This document shows positions 1-8,744 of a stretch of DNA of 64,000 nt, piece by piece. The position numbers were made by a program, and so were the translations under genes. Origin of the DNA: an uncultured Parabacteroides sp. (GTDB lineage Bacteria; Bacteroidota; Bacteroidia; Bacteroidales; Tannerellaceae); assembly GCA_900541965.1 (NCBI GenBank), contig UQLN01000023.1:1-64000 (forward strand). The letters are read 5' to 3'. Every line of letters begins with the position of its first letter. Position 1 is the stretch's first letter. Below the pieces are notes generated by a model. It worked only from the letters and a program-made list of their open reading frames with translations, ran no database searches and had not been told where the DNA came from.

Positions 1-52
1 GAGTAGCTGACTACGGATCAGCCGGTTACAGGTTTGAATCCTGTCGCGGTCA
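1..52 (+). tRNA. tRNA-Arg (ACG), 5' end outside window
   Basis: The 3' part of a tRNA. The anticodon stem pairs 6-10 with 18-22 around a seven-base loop with ACG at 13-15. A five-base variable loop follows, then a T stem (28-32 with 40-44) around TTTGAAT, and a seven-base acceptor strand at 45-51 with discriminator A at 52. The next bases are CAA, so the CCA tail is not encoded. The acceptor 5' strand and most of the D arm lie before the window. Confidence 0.9.
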
Positions 53-58
53 CAAACA

Positions 59-100
59 AGAAGCAGATAAATCTTTATGATTTATCTGCTTCTCTTTTTT
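59..100 (+). terminator. intrinsic terminator after tRNA-Arg
   Basis: A 15-base-pair stem (59-73 with 79-93) around a five-base loop is followed by a T run ending at 100. It directly follows the tRNA. Confidence 0.85.
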
Positions 101-307
101 AGTTGAATCATATTTTATATAAAAAGTATGAGGGATGAGCCCTCATACGGATTTAACTCATCACTAAAAATGCAATAGTTGTTAATCAGCAATCTCTCTC
201 CGAACTAATTTTTATCAGATTCTGTTGTTTTTAATAGAGGCATTCAAGCAATGTATACCTCATTCCCTAAATTTGAGGAAATAATTATAAGTCTAAAAAA
301 TAACGAT

Positions 308-562
308 ATGAGCTTTATTTGGTATATTGTCATAGGAATCATAGCCGGATTTACAGCCGGTAAGATTATGAGAGGAGGCGGATTCGGGCTTCTTGTCAAT
401 TTAATAGTGGGTATCATTGGTGGTGTTTTAGGCGGTTGGGTTTTCGGCTTGTTGGGAATTGCTGCAACAGGAATCATCGGAAGCCTTATCACTTCCGTAA
501 TTGGAGCCATACTACTGTTATGGTTGGTTTCATTACTCAAACACCCAACAAGAAGTGAATAA
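308..562 (+). CDS. GlsB/YeaQ/YmgE-type stress membrane protein
   Basis: A small, very hydrophobic protein of 84 residues if it starts at the ATG at 308. An upstream ATG at 251 would add a polar tail that family members lack. It has three predicted membrane segments rich in glycine (GIIAGFTAGKIM, then IVGIIGGVLGGWVFG, then a last helix rich in I, L and V). This is the pattern of the transglycosylase-associated GlsB/YeaQ family. Members sit in the inner membrane and are often induced by stress; their biochemical role is unclear. The next gene also encodes a small envelope protein, so the two probably form a pair. Confidence 0.8.
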   Translation: MSFIWYIVIGIIAGFTAGKIMRGGGFGLLVNLIVGIIGGVLGGWVFGLLGIAATGIIGSLITSVIGAILLLWLVSLLKHPTRSE

Positions 563-597
563 TATTTTATTAATAATCAAATAAATAGAAATGAATT

Positions 598-894
598 ATG
601 GAATGCAAAAATTCTAATTTCTGGATTGGATTCGGGATCGGTTCAATAATCGGAGTACTCGTTTATCGTTTCTCCAGCTCTGTAGAAGGACAACAGTTAA
701 GAGACAAAGCATGCCAAGCCTTCCACAAAGCAGGTGAACATGCCGAAGAAATACTGGATACTGCCAAAGGTAAAGTCTTGGATACCGGAACAAAAATGGC
801 AGACAAAGTAGCCGATGGCACTTTCGAAGTTGCTAAAAAGGCAAATGATTTAAAGAAAAGGGTACATACACTGGCTGATGAAGCAAGAAAATAA
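598..894 (+). CDS. YtxH-like small membrane-anchored protein
   Basis: A 98-residue protein with one N-terminal membrane segment (about residues 8-25, FWIGFGIGSIIGVLVY). A long charged, alanine- and lysine-rich helix follows and probably forms a coiled coil (AEEILDTAKGKVLDTGTKMADKVADG). This matches the general layout of YtxH-type general-stress proteins. It lies 35 bases after the GlsB-like gene on the same strand and is followed by a terminator, so the two are likely co-transcribed. Function is inferred only from architecture. Confidence 0.7.
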   Translation: MECKNSNFWIGFGIGSIIGVLVYRFSSSVEGQQLRDKACQAFHKAGEHAEEILDTAKGKVLDTGTKMADKVADGTFEVAKKANDLKKRVHTLADEARK

Positions 895-940
895 GTAGAC
901 CTTGTCATTAATAAGATATTGTCCATTATTTATATTACAG

Positions 941-973
941 AAAACTACAGACCATACGATCTGTAGTTTTTTT
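941..973 (+). terminator. intrinsic terminator
   Basis: AAACTACAGA pairs with TCTGTAGTTT across a short loop and runs into seven or more T bases. It ends the GlsB-like/YtxH-like unit. Confidence 0.8.
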
Positions 974-1388
974 ATTCACCAGCCAAAAATAGTTTCATTA
1001 GTATGAAACTAAAAGTTTCAGCCGTTGAAACAAAAAGTTCCAAGGCATGATATTTTCTGAAACTACTTTAGTAATATGTTAAGGACAAGCCTTCTCTTCA
1101 TATAATAAATCTGTCACTTCTGGCAAAACAAACTTTTTAATGTTTCAGATAGTTGCTGAAATAAAAAATACTCCTATCTTTATTCCCAATAAAAAAAGTT
1201 GCATGTTTAAATTTAAGAAGGATTCCGTGAAGTAAATAACCTTCAAGCTCTCTGCTTAGGGTTATCCTTATATTGACACTCAGGCATATTCTTGCCAGAG
1301 TTATTTTTATATCAGTATATTAACAAAGTTGTGATGCAATAGGCCTATTCTCTCCTATTCTGTAATCACAATATTAAATTTAAATAGT
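974..1388. other. intergenic region with two small inverted repeats
   Basis: No gene is visible. The stretch holds two close inverted repeats built on GTTTCA/TGAAAC (991-1010 and 1015-1031), with another TGAAAC at about 1058. The rest is AT-rich and featureless to me. It should contain the promoter of the methyltransferase that follows. Confidence 0.4.
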
Positions 1389-2162
1389 ATGAGCAACGAA
1401 AATAAATCAATTCACGAATTCGATTTTCAATTAATCTGCGAATATTTTGCAAACATAGAACGACAAGGTCCCGGTAGCCCGGAAACAACAATTAAGGCAC
1501 TTGGTTTCATCAATAATCTAACGGAACATTCTCGAATTGCCGATATTGGATGCGGCACAGGAGGGCAGACTATGACATTAGCCCAATATGCTCCGGGACA
1601 TATCACTGGCTTGGATTTGTTTCCCGATTTTATCAATATATTCAACCAGAATGCTAAAAAACTTAACCTGCAAAAACGGGTCGAAGGAATCATTGGTTCA
1701 ATGGATAACCTCCCTTTCAAGAAGGAAGAATTAGATTTGATATGGTCGGAAGGCGCTATCTATAATATTGGTTTCCAAAAAGGATTAAACGAGTGGCGGA
1801 AATATTTGAAAACCGGTGGCTATATCGCCGTTTCAGAAGTATCATGGTTTACCGATGAACGCCCTAGCGAAATCAACGATTTTTGGATGGATGCTTATCC
1901 TGGAATAGACACGATTCCAAATAAGATTTTACAGATGCAAGAAGCCGGTTACATTCCTGTCGCTTGCTTTATTCTACCGGAAAATTGCTGGACGGAAAAT
2001 TTCTATGCCCCGCAAGTAGAAGCACAGAAAGACTTTCTGAAAAAGCATGCAGGTAACAAAGCAGCAGAAAGATTTATAGCTAACCAACGTCATGAAACAC
2101 AGTTATACTATAAGTATAAAGAGTTTTACGGCTATGTGTTCTACATAGGAAAGAAAATCTAA
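1389..2162 (+). CDS. class I SAM-dependent methyltransferase
   Basis: A 257-residue soluble protein with a Rossmann-type methyltransferase domain. Motif I is IADIGCGTGGQT (about residues 53-64), followed by the acidic strand end ITGLDLFPDF that binds the ribose of AdoMet, and a motif IV region LDLIWSEGAIYNIG. The second half (SWFTDERPSEINDFW onward) resembles small-molecule methyltransferases of the UbiE/Coq5 superfamily. The substrate cannot be told. It stands alone, with a hairpin after it and no functional neighbour. Confidence 0.8.
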   Translation: MSNENKSIHEFDFQLICEYFANIERQGPGSPETTIKALGFINNLTEHSRIADIGCGTGGQTMTLAQYAPGHITGLDLFPDFINIFNQNAKKLNLQKRVEGIIGSMDNLPFKKEELDLIWSEGAIYNIGFQKGLNEWRKYLKTGGYIAVSEVSWFTDERPSEINDFWMDAYPGIDTIPNKILQMQEAGYIPVACFILPENCWTENFYAPQVEAQKDFLKKHAGNKAAERFIANQRHETQLYYKYKEFYGYVFYIGKKI

Positions 2163-2202
2163 ATATAAAAACCAGATACTATCCGGAATTATGGATATAA
2201 CA

Positions 2203-2244
2203 AAACAGAATCCTGCCATTTCTTTATATTGCAGGATTCTGTTT
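2203..2244. terminator. hairpin, probable terminator of the methyltransferase gene
   Basis: A 14-base-pair perfect stem (2203-2216 with 2231-2244) with a 14-base loop, about 40 bases after the stop codon. The T run is short (GTTTCC), so termination is likely but not certain. Confidence 0.5.
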
Positions 2245-2327
2245 CCTAATAAATATATCAAGATAATATGTATAAAAATGGAGTTCAAATCGTTAACCAC
2301 ATTCTCTTTTCCATAATCTTACCTAAT

Positions 2328-2590
2328 TTATTTCACTCTAAATAGTCTGTTCTTGTAATCAATAATCAGGACATTATTAAGGAAATAAGCATTCCCGGTT
2401 ATTCCCCAAACATCGAGAGATGTATAGATTCCATTCCAAAGCCCCTCTTTATTATGCTTTGGAGTTGCAGAATGAAGCAAATCTTTTTGTCCACTAAAAA
2501 AGGACAGTCTTTCAAATAGAGATAGATGGTATTATTTCTTTTTCCTTTAATGCTATGTCAAATAGTAATAATTTTCCAATAATATGTTTT
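2328..2590 (-). pseudogene. C-terminal fragment of an unrecognised protein
   Basis: On the minus strand a frame of about 60 codons ending at 2328 reads as plausible protein (for example GLWNGIYTSLDVWGITGNAY and VLIIDYKNRLF) but has no start. Upstream sense-like codons (DIALKEKEIIPSISI) continue in another frame, which suggests a frameshift. The end resembles the C-terminus of retropepsin-like proteins seen in Bacteroidales, but that comparison is from memory and weak. Confidence 0.35.
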
Positions 2591-2608
2591 GATTTTGTAT
2601 AAAGTTTA

Positions 2609-2616
2609 TATATTTG
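2609..2616 (+). promoter_or_regulatory. -7 promoter box of the GH38-GH92 unit
   Basis: TATATTTG matches the Bacteroidota -7 consensus TAnnTTTG. A TTTG at 2588-2591 sits about 17 bases upstream as a possible -33 element. The operator pair starts seven bases downstream. Confidence 0.6.
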
Positions 2617-2622
2617 CATCAT

Positions 2623-2649
2623 TTGAACCGGTTTACTTAACCGATTCAA
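2623..2649 (+). promoter_or_regulatory. tandem LacI-type operators before GH38-GH92
   Basis: Two 13-base near-palindromes, TTGAACCGGTTTA (2623-2635) and TTAACCGATTCAA (2637-2649), have centres 14 bases apart. They share the core of the site before the minus-strand mannosidase operon (17644) and before the LacI gene (18703). They lie at the expected transcription start just after a -7 box, a repressing position. Confidence 0.7.
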
Positions 2650-2759
2650 CAATAGATTATCAGAAAGTTATCAATTTCAAAGTAAATATTCAGAAAAACC
2701 ATATGATTACTCTTTTATCAAAGAAAAGTCAGTATAGAATGAAAGAATAATACTAAAAT

Positions 2760-5459
2760 ATGAGAAGTATCATGAAAAAAAAATTATTAACTGTAGCATT
2801 GGCTTTATCCACATCCTTTTCCTTGTATGCTCAATTTGAAAAGGAACTATACACTTGTGATGAAGAAACGTTCAATCTATTAGAGAATCTCTCCGATTCC
2901 CAACTGGGAAAAGGCAGTATTTACTTATTTACCACAACACATCAGGACCTGGCTTGGTTAAATCATATCGATGCTTGCATTGCAGACCGGGATACTTTAT
3001 GGTTAACTCCTTTTTTGAAACGTTTGCAGGAAGATCCTACTTTTAAAATGGACATAGAACAAACATCCATCGTCATGGAGTATTTACACCGGCATCCAAA
3101 TACAAAACCTCTTTTCGATAAGTATATTAAAGAAGGCCGTATTTGTATTGGGGGAACATTTATCCAACCTTATGAAGAAATGTATTCCGGAGAATCACTG
3201 GCACGTCAATTTTATTTAGGTGCCCGCTGGCTGAAAAAAACATTTGACGGTTATAAAACACTCTCCTATTTTAATGTAGACGTACCCGGACGTACATTAC
3301 AGATGCCCCAAATCATGCAAAAGGCTGGTGTAGACAATTTGGTAATCAGTCGCCATGAACGGGGATTATTTTATTGGAAAGCTCCCGACGGTTCAAAAGT
3401 ACGGGCTTATACCCCAGGACATTATATCTATTTTTACAATGTAATGGGTAAGACAGACACTGCTGCAGTTCGGGAATTAGGGAAAGAGGCTGTGCTTTGG
3501 TATACAAAATACAATAATATCAAGAACACACAAACCGTTATGCCTGCTATGTTGAATTACGAACTTTCCTGGGATCAGAAACCAGTAGAAAATACACCCC
3601 AATTTATAAGCAAATGGAATTCGGTCCGATATATACGTAAAGAAGGGGAAAAGAAATGGGTAAAGGTTAACCTTCCCAAATTCGAATATGCAACAGCAGA
3701 TAACTTTTTTAATACATTAGATAAATCAACATCTTTATTACCCGAAATCCAGGGCGAACGCCCCAACGTATGGTTATACATCCACGGGCCTTCGCACGAA
3801 CGGGCTATTACTGCCAGCAGAAAAGGAGACATAATGCTTCCGGCGGCAGAAATGATGTCCTCTTATCAGGCGATGGTATCAGGTTCGTTTACTGCTTATC
3901 CTGTGGAAGCCATTAATGCCGCCTGGAAAGCAAAGATATATCCGGACCATGGCTGGGGTGGCAACGGAGGTGTAATGACAGACAATGAGTTCCACCGCAA
4001 ATACGAATATGCCCTATCGGAAGCTGAGAAAGTAATCGAACGGCAATCTACTTTACTGGCTTCATCCGTAAAGGTGAACGAAGAGAAAGGACGTCCGATT
4101 ATCGTATTCAATAATCTGTCATATAACCGGACAGCACCCGTATGCATGGATATTCGTCTGGATGAAGGCTTCGCCAACCAGTTGGCAATACAGGATGCGA
4201 AAGGTATAAACATTCCGATACAACTTTCCGATGTCTCCTACTACCCCAATAAAAGTATTGAAAAAGCAACCGTACATTTCATTGCAAATAATGTTCCTTC
4301 TATGGGGTTACAGACATATTACTTGAACCCGTCGAACCAAATGACTCCACTGAGCCCGGCTCAAAATACAAAAGTGATTGAAAACACATATTATAAAATA
4401 GAGCTTGTGGACGGTGGCATCAAACAGATTTTTGATAAAGAACTAAATGCACCCTTACTGAACACAAATAAGTTTTTAGGAGGTGAAGTTATTACCATGC
4501 GTTCTATCGGAAACGGAGCCGGAGAGTTTGACGCTGTCCAACAACCTGATATGGACGGATTCGATAAAACATCTGCCCATGCTATTTCCTGGGAAATAAA
4601 AGAAGACGGTCCGGTTTATACAACTTACAAAATGCGCACCCCTATCCGTAATGTTGTTATCGAGCAAACATTGCGTGTTTATCACCAGACAAAACAGATA
4701 GATATGGATGTCGATTTACTAAACTGGGATGGTGTTCTATATCGTGAATACCGTTTGATGTGGCCATTGGCTTTAGATAAAGCAGACGTCTCATATGAAG
4801 TACCTTATGGAGCATTAACAGTCGGTAAGGATGAGATGCCAGGAGCTGCCGGAGAAAGATATTATGTAAAGAATAAGGAACAACGTCCACGTGGTATCGG
4901 CAACTGGATCAGTGCGGCAAATGATAAAGTAGCTGTTACTTTAACTTCTTCCGTCGCAGTAGCCGATTATATCGACCCAACGGATCAACCTGCGGATTAT
5001 ACAATTCTACAGCCTGTATTATTAGCTTCCCGTCATAGTTGCCACGGATTGGGTAATCCGTTTTTCCAGCCGGGAGACCACTCTTACCGTTTTTCCCTGA
5101 CTTCCCATTCTTCAGGGTCCAGAGCACGCGAAGAACAAGGAGTATCTGCGAACGTTCCTTTACTTACCGTATTTAATCCGGTACAAAACGTAAATGCATC
5201 TTTACCGGAAACCGTATCTTTTATTTCAATAAAGAATCCGAATGTGAAGGTTACGGCATTAAAGAAGTGCGAAGATGACAATAGCTTTATCATACGTTTA
5301 TATAACACATCTGCCGATAAACAGAAAGTGGATATAAATATTTACGGTAAACAGCCGGCAACCATTATCCATACAAACCTTATCGAAGAGGAAGTGAATC
5401 CGGTAGAATATATCCAGTTAGGCAAATATGCCATTGAAACCTATAAATTAAAATTGTAA
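2760..5459 (+). CDS. GH38 alpha-mannosidase, secreted
   Basis: An 899-residue glycoside hydrolase of family 38, which hydrolyses alpha-linked mannose with retention. The N-terminus is a signal peptide (MKKKLLTVALALSTSFSLYA), so it acts outside the cytoplasm; the ATG at 2772 is an equally good start. Family signatures are TTTHQDLAWLN (His61 and Asp63, probable zinc ligands) and FNVDVPGR, whose Asp174 is the likely nucleophile. The C-terminal half holds the beta-rich domains usual for GH38. The frameshifted gene at 14754-17614 encodes a related protein. It lies 13 bases before a GH92 gene and behind tandem LacI-type operators. Linkage specificity cannot be read from sequence. Confidence 0.9.
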   Translation: MRSIMKKKLLTVALALSTSFSLYAQFEKELYTCDEETFNLLENLSDSQLGKGSIYLFTTTHQDLAWLNHIDACIADRDTLWLTPFLKRLQEDPTFKMDIEQTSIVMEYLHRHPNTKPLFDKYIKEGRICIGGTFIQPYEEMYSGESLARQFYLGARWLKKTFDGYKTLSYFNVDVPGRTLQMPQIMQKAGVDNLVISRHERGLFYWKAPDGSKVRAYTPGHYIYFYNVMGKTDTAAVRELGKEAVLWYTKYNNIKNTQTVMPAMLNYELSWDQKPVENTPQFISKWNSVRYIRKEGEKKWVKVNLPKFEYATADNFFNTLDKSTSLLPEIQGERPNVWLYIHGPSHERAITASRKGDIMLPAAEMMSSYQAMVSGSFTAYPVEAINAAWKAKIYPDHGWGGNGGVMTDNEFHRKYEYALSEAEKVIERQSTLLASSVKVNEEKGRPIIVFNNLSYNRTAPVCMDIRLDEGFANQLAIQDAKGINIPIQLSDVSYYPNKSIEKATVHFIANNVPSMGLQTYYLNPSNQMTPLSPAQNTKVIENTYYKIELVDGGIKQIFDKELNAPLLNTNKFLGGEVITMRSIGNGAGEFDAVQQPDMDGFDKTSAHAISWEIKEDGPVYTTYKMRTPIRNVVIEQTLRVYHQTKQIDMDVDLLNWDGVLYREYRLMWPLALDKADVSYEVPYGALTVGKDEMPGAAGERYYVKNKEQRPRGIGNWISAANDKVAVTLTSSVAVADYIDPTDQPADYTILQPVLLASRHSCHGLGNPFFQPGDHSYRFSLTSHSSGSRAREEQGVSANVPLLTVFNPVQNVNASLPETVSFISIKNPNVKVTALKKCEDDNSFIIRLYNTSADKQKVDINIYGKQPATIIHTNLIEEEVNPVEYIQLGKYAIETYKLKL

Positions 5460-5472
5460 ACGAAAAGTAAGT

Positions 5473-7839
5473 ATGAAAACACAGTTTTTTGCATCCGCCT
5501 GTTTTTTTGCTATCATAAGTTTTCTGACAGCTTGTTCGACAAAGGGGCAGACCGGAACAACAGAACAGGAATCATTAACACAATATGTAGATCCCTTAAT
5601 AGGTACGGCACATTGCCGTTGGTTCCATTTTGCTCCGGGAGCATTACCTTTCGGCCTGGCCAAACCTGCCTCTGCTACAAATGCAAGCGCAGGCAACAAG
5701 TCCGGCTGGGAAGCTACAGGTTATGACTACCGGGATACTTCCATTGAAGGTTTTCCTTGCCTGCACGAGTTTCAGGTAGGAGGCATTGTCTTAATGCCTA
5801 CAAACGGGAAATTGAAAACAGTTCCCGGTGCTGTAAATTCCACAGGAGAAGGTTACCGCTCTGCTTTTGACCATGCCAATGAAGTGGTACAACCAGGATA
5901 TTATTCCGTCTTACTGAAAGACTATGGAATCAAAGCCGAGTTGACTGCAACCAAGCGCGTCGCTTACCAGAGATTTACATTCCCTGCCAATGAGCAAAGC
6001 CATGTTCTGTTCGACATAGGAAATCGTCAGGGAGAAAGTGGAAAAGTCGTAGATGCCGAAGTTTCGATTTCTGATGAAGGATTAATCGAAGGCTGGGTAA
6101 AGACTTTGCCTCTATACAGTGATAAATATCAGTCAGGTGCTACAATCACGATGTATTTTTCAGCAGAAATGGATCGAAAGGCTGATGCATCCGGAGCTTT
6201 TAAGAAAACAGAAATATTCGCCGACCGAAAACAGGTTAAAGGCGTTGGAGCAGGCGTATATCTAACTTATAAAACAGAAGAGGGAGATAATGTAACAGCA
6301 AAGATCGGTCTGTCATATACCTCCGTTGCCAATGCCCGTTTAAATCGCGAAACAGAAACAGCACAAGGTAAACTCACATTCGAACAAGCTCAGGCAGCTT
6401 CCAAACAGACATGGGAAGAGTATTTAGGACGCATCCGTGTAGAAACACCCTCCAAAGAGGATAAAATCAAATTTTATACGGGTTTATACCATGCGATTTT
6501 AGGCCGTGGCTTAGCAAGCGATGTAAATGGAGCATACCCTAAAAATGACGGAACAATCGGACAAATTCCAATGAAAAACGGAAAGCCTGCTTTCTCCTTT
6601 TATAATACGGATGGCATTTGGGGAGGTCAATGGGGACTTATTCAGGTTTGGGCATTGGCATATCCCGAATATTTATCCAATTACGTAAGCACTCATGTAC
6701 AAGTATTTAAAGATGCCGGATGGTTAGGTGATGGCATTGCTTGCAGCCGCTACGTTTCCGGAGTAGGAACAAACCAGTTAGGCAATGTAATAGCCGCAGC
6801 ATATTTATGCGGCATACGTGATTTTGATATTGAAGCTGCCTATGCTGCAGCCCGGAAAAATGAATTGGACGGAGAAAACCGGCCGATGGGTGCCGGTAAA
6901 TTGGATACAGACCAATTTGTAAAATATGGTTATGTACCTCATAAAGACAAAGGTCCCTGGCCGGATGAGGCATGGATGTTTTCTGCCTCGCATACGCTGG
7001 AATATTCATTTGGAGCTTATGCAGTGGCACAAATGGCTAAAGAATTGGGAAAAACGGATGATTATAATCAGTTGATGGAACTATCCAAAGGTTGGGAACG
7101 TATCTATGACCCGGAATTAAATTTAATTCGCCCGAAACTGGAAAACGGCAAATTTATAGAAAACTTTGACCCGATGCAGGTTTGGCGCGGTTTTCAGGAA
7201 GGTAATGCCTGGCAATATACCTTCTACGTACCTCATGATCCGAAAGGGCTGATTGAAAAAGTGGGTACTGAAGAGTTTACACAACGTCTGGATAGTATAT
7301 TTATCTGGTCCCAGGACAAAATGTTCAGCGGAGGTACAACAATTGATGCTTTTGCCGGCCTGCAAACATACTACAATCAGGGAAATGAACCTTGTTTACA
7401 TATATCCTGGCTATTCAATGAGGCCGGGCATCCTTCCCTAACCCAGAAATGGGTACGTGCCATTTTAGATGAGTTTTACGGAACAGACGGTATTCATGGA
7501 TATGGCTATGGGCAAGATGAAGACCAGGGGCAATTAGGTGCCTGGTATGTAATTTCATCATTAGGCATGTTTGATGTTGCAGGATTGGGAAACATTAATC
7601 CGGAGTTCTCATTAGGAAGTCCCAAGTTTGATAAGATTACCATCCAATTAGATAAAACATACTACAAAGGCGACCGGTTTGTTATCGAAACCACGAATAA
7701 CAGTAAAGAGAATAAATATGTCCAAAAATACGTATTAAACGGCCAACCGCTGGAAGGATTAAAAATTCCATTTAATACAGTAACAGCCGGCGGCAAGTTA
7801 GACGTAGAAATGGGCAACACGCCTAAAGACTCATATTAA
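5473..7839 (+). CDS. GH92 alpha-mannosidase, lipoprotein
   Basis: A 788-residue family 92 enzyme. These are calcium-dependent, inverting exo-alpha-mannosidases, and GH92 is greatly expanded in Bacteroidales that feed on N-glycans and yeast mannan. The N-terminus is a lipoprotein signal with lipobox LTAC (Cys21), so it is probably anchored in an outer-facing membrane. Family signatures are YVDPLIGT near the start, PGALPFGLAKP, and the C-terminal GNEPCLHISWLFNEAG and GYGQDEDQGQLGAWYV, where acidic residues of the active site lie. It is 13 bases after the GH38 gene, so the two are co-transcribed and would act on the same glycan. Confidence 0.9.
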   Translation: MKTQFFASACFFAIISFLTACSTKGQTGTTEQESLTQYVDPLIGTAHCRWFHFAPGALPFGLAKPASATNASAGNKSGWEATGYDYRDTSIEGFPCLHEFQVGGIVLMPTNGKLKTVPGAVNSTGEGYRSAFDHANEVVQPGYYSVLLKDYGIKAELTATKRVAYQRFTFPANEQSHVLFDIGNRQGESGKVVDAEVSISDEGLIEGWVKTLPLYSDKYQSGATITMYFSAEMDRKADASGAFKKTEIFADRKQVKGVGAGVYLTYKTEEGDNVTAKIGLSYTSVANARLNRETETAQGKLTFEQAQAASKQTWEEYLGRIRVETPSKEDKIKFYTGLYHAILGRGLASDVNGAYPKNDGTIGQIPMKNGKPAFSFYNTDGIWGGQWGLIQVWALAYPEYLSNYVSTHVQVFKDAGWLGDGIACSRYVSGVGTNQLGNVIAAAYLCGIRDFDIEAAYAAARKNELDGENRPMGAGKLDTDQFVKYGYVPHKDKGPWPDEAWMFSASHTLEYSFGAYAVAQMAKELGKTDDYNQLMELSKGWERIYDPELNLIRPKLENGKFIENFDPMQVWRGFQEGNAWQYTFYVPHDPKGLIEKVGTEEFTQRLDSIFIWSQDKMFSGGTTIDAFAGLQTYYNQGNEPCLHISWLFNEAGHPSLTQKWVRAILDEFYGTDGIHGYGYGQDEDQGQLGAWYVISSLGMFDVAGLGNINPEFSLGSPKFDKITIQLDKTYYKGDRFVIETTNNSKENKYVQKYVLNGQPLEGLKIPFNTVTAGGKLDVEMGNTPKDSY

Positions 7840-7966
7840 TCTAAAAAGATGAGTCTCTTTATCTCGAAAAGGATTAGCACTTTAGAACATTAATAAAGAT
7901 TTAAATCATATAACCAGAACCATTTCGTCATTGTTAGGATGACAGTACTTATGAAATATCATAGGC

Positions 7967-8003
7967 TAAAAAGGGTTGTTCGTGAGAATGGCCCTTTTTA
8001 TTC
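7967..8003 (+). terminator. terminator after GH38-GH92
   Basis: AAAAAGGG (7968-7975) pairs with CCCTTTTT (7992-7999). It lies 128 bases after the GH92 stop. Confidence 0.6.
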
Positions 8004-8186
8004 CTTCATTCCAAAAGAAACCCGAATACGACTAACTTAATCAGCATTTTAACAATTACATAATATCAGCATTTTCCCCTATTCCATAACATTCTAACAA
8101 AACAATCCCCTTTTTAGTGACTCAACATACATATCTAAAAGGCTTTCCAGAAGAAAACAAACTCTTTTTAGTACTAAAAACCGGGT

Positions 8187-8295
8187 ATTTCCATACTATC
8201 CGGAACCCATTTCCATCTATTCCGGGAATATTTCCTGTTATTTTGGCGATCAATTCCAACTATTTGCGCACTCAAATACAACTATCCGCGCGGAC
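8187..8295 (+). repeat. five degenerate 21-22 base direct repeats (copy A)
   Basis: Units start at 8187, 8209, 8230, 8252 and 8274, with lengths 22, 21, 22, 22 and 22. The shared pattern is roughly AWTTCCAWCTATTCGCG plus variable bases. The same five lengths in the same order appear in copy B. Confidence 0.7.
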
Positions 8296-8472
8296 AAAAC
8301 ATATATGTTTTGATTTTAAAGCATATATGTTTTGAAATCGAATCATATATGCTTTGTTTTTGATACTCTTGAATAAAAACACGGTTCTGGAATGATACTA
8401 ATACCAGACCAGATTCATATGTCAAATAGATTATTATCTCCCAACAAACGCAACAATATGATTAGACACAGA

Positions 8473-8531
8473 GACGCGGAAAACGCGGATTAATGCATGT
8501 TGTTTGCTTATTAATCCGCGTTTTCCGCGTC
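8473..8531. repeat. long GC-rich hairpin (copy A)
   Basis: A perfect 21-base-pair stem (8473-8493 with 8511-8531) with a 17-base loop. The arm contains GACGCGGAAAACGCGG. A related hairpin occurs at 27862-27924 and a decayed one at 56325-56385. Confidence 0.8.
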
Positions 8532-8744
8532 ATCCACGTCTAATAAACAATATCCGCCTATTTATCTATTAGTAAGCATTATGCCATCTGCGTCAACAAA
8601 CAGATAAAGCTAAACCTCGCGAGAATAACGTATTTGCAACCATTCTCGGGTATGGATACATATAGACAACTCAGAAACAGGGTATTTTGTCTTTTTGATA
8701 TTTTGATAAAATAGGACTGTCTTCATTTTTCCTCACGCCCCATT

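Larger units (their letters stand above)
8108..8695 (+). repeat. dispersed intergenic element, copy A
   Basis: A roughly 590-base non-coding stretch that matches the reverse complement of 27680-28298 along its length, by eye. In order it holds a weak hairpin around CTTTTTAGTACTAAAAA, five degenerate 21-22 base direct repeats (8187-8295), three palindromes centred on CATATATG (8295-8356), a spacer, a perfect 21-base-pair hairpin (8473-8531), and a conserved tail with phrases such as TTTATCTATTAGTAA and ATCTGCGTCAACAAAC. Its only sizeable open frame crosses the repeats and is not a gene. Confidence 0.75.

Noticed and set aside
1389..2162. Methyltransferase as part of a restriction or modification system
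   Set aside because: Motifs are of small-molecule class I enzymes; there is no DNA methylase signature such as DPPY or PCQ and no restriction gene nearby.
8117..8335. 72-codon open frame on the plus strand
   Set aside because: It runs through the 22-base repeats and palindromes of element A; the matching part of copy B does not keep the frame.
8187..8356. Repeat array of element A as a CRISPR array
   Set aside because: Units are degenerate, contiguous without spacers and only 21-22 bases long, and no cas gene is in the window.
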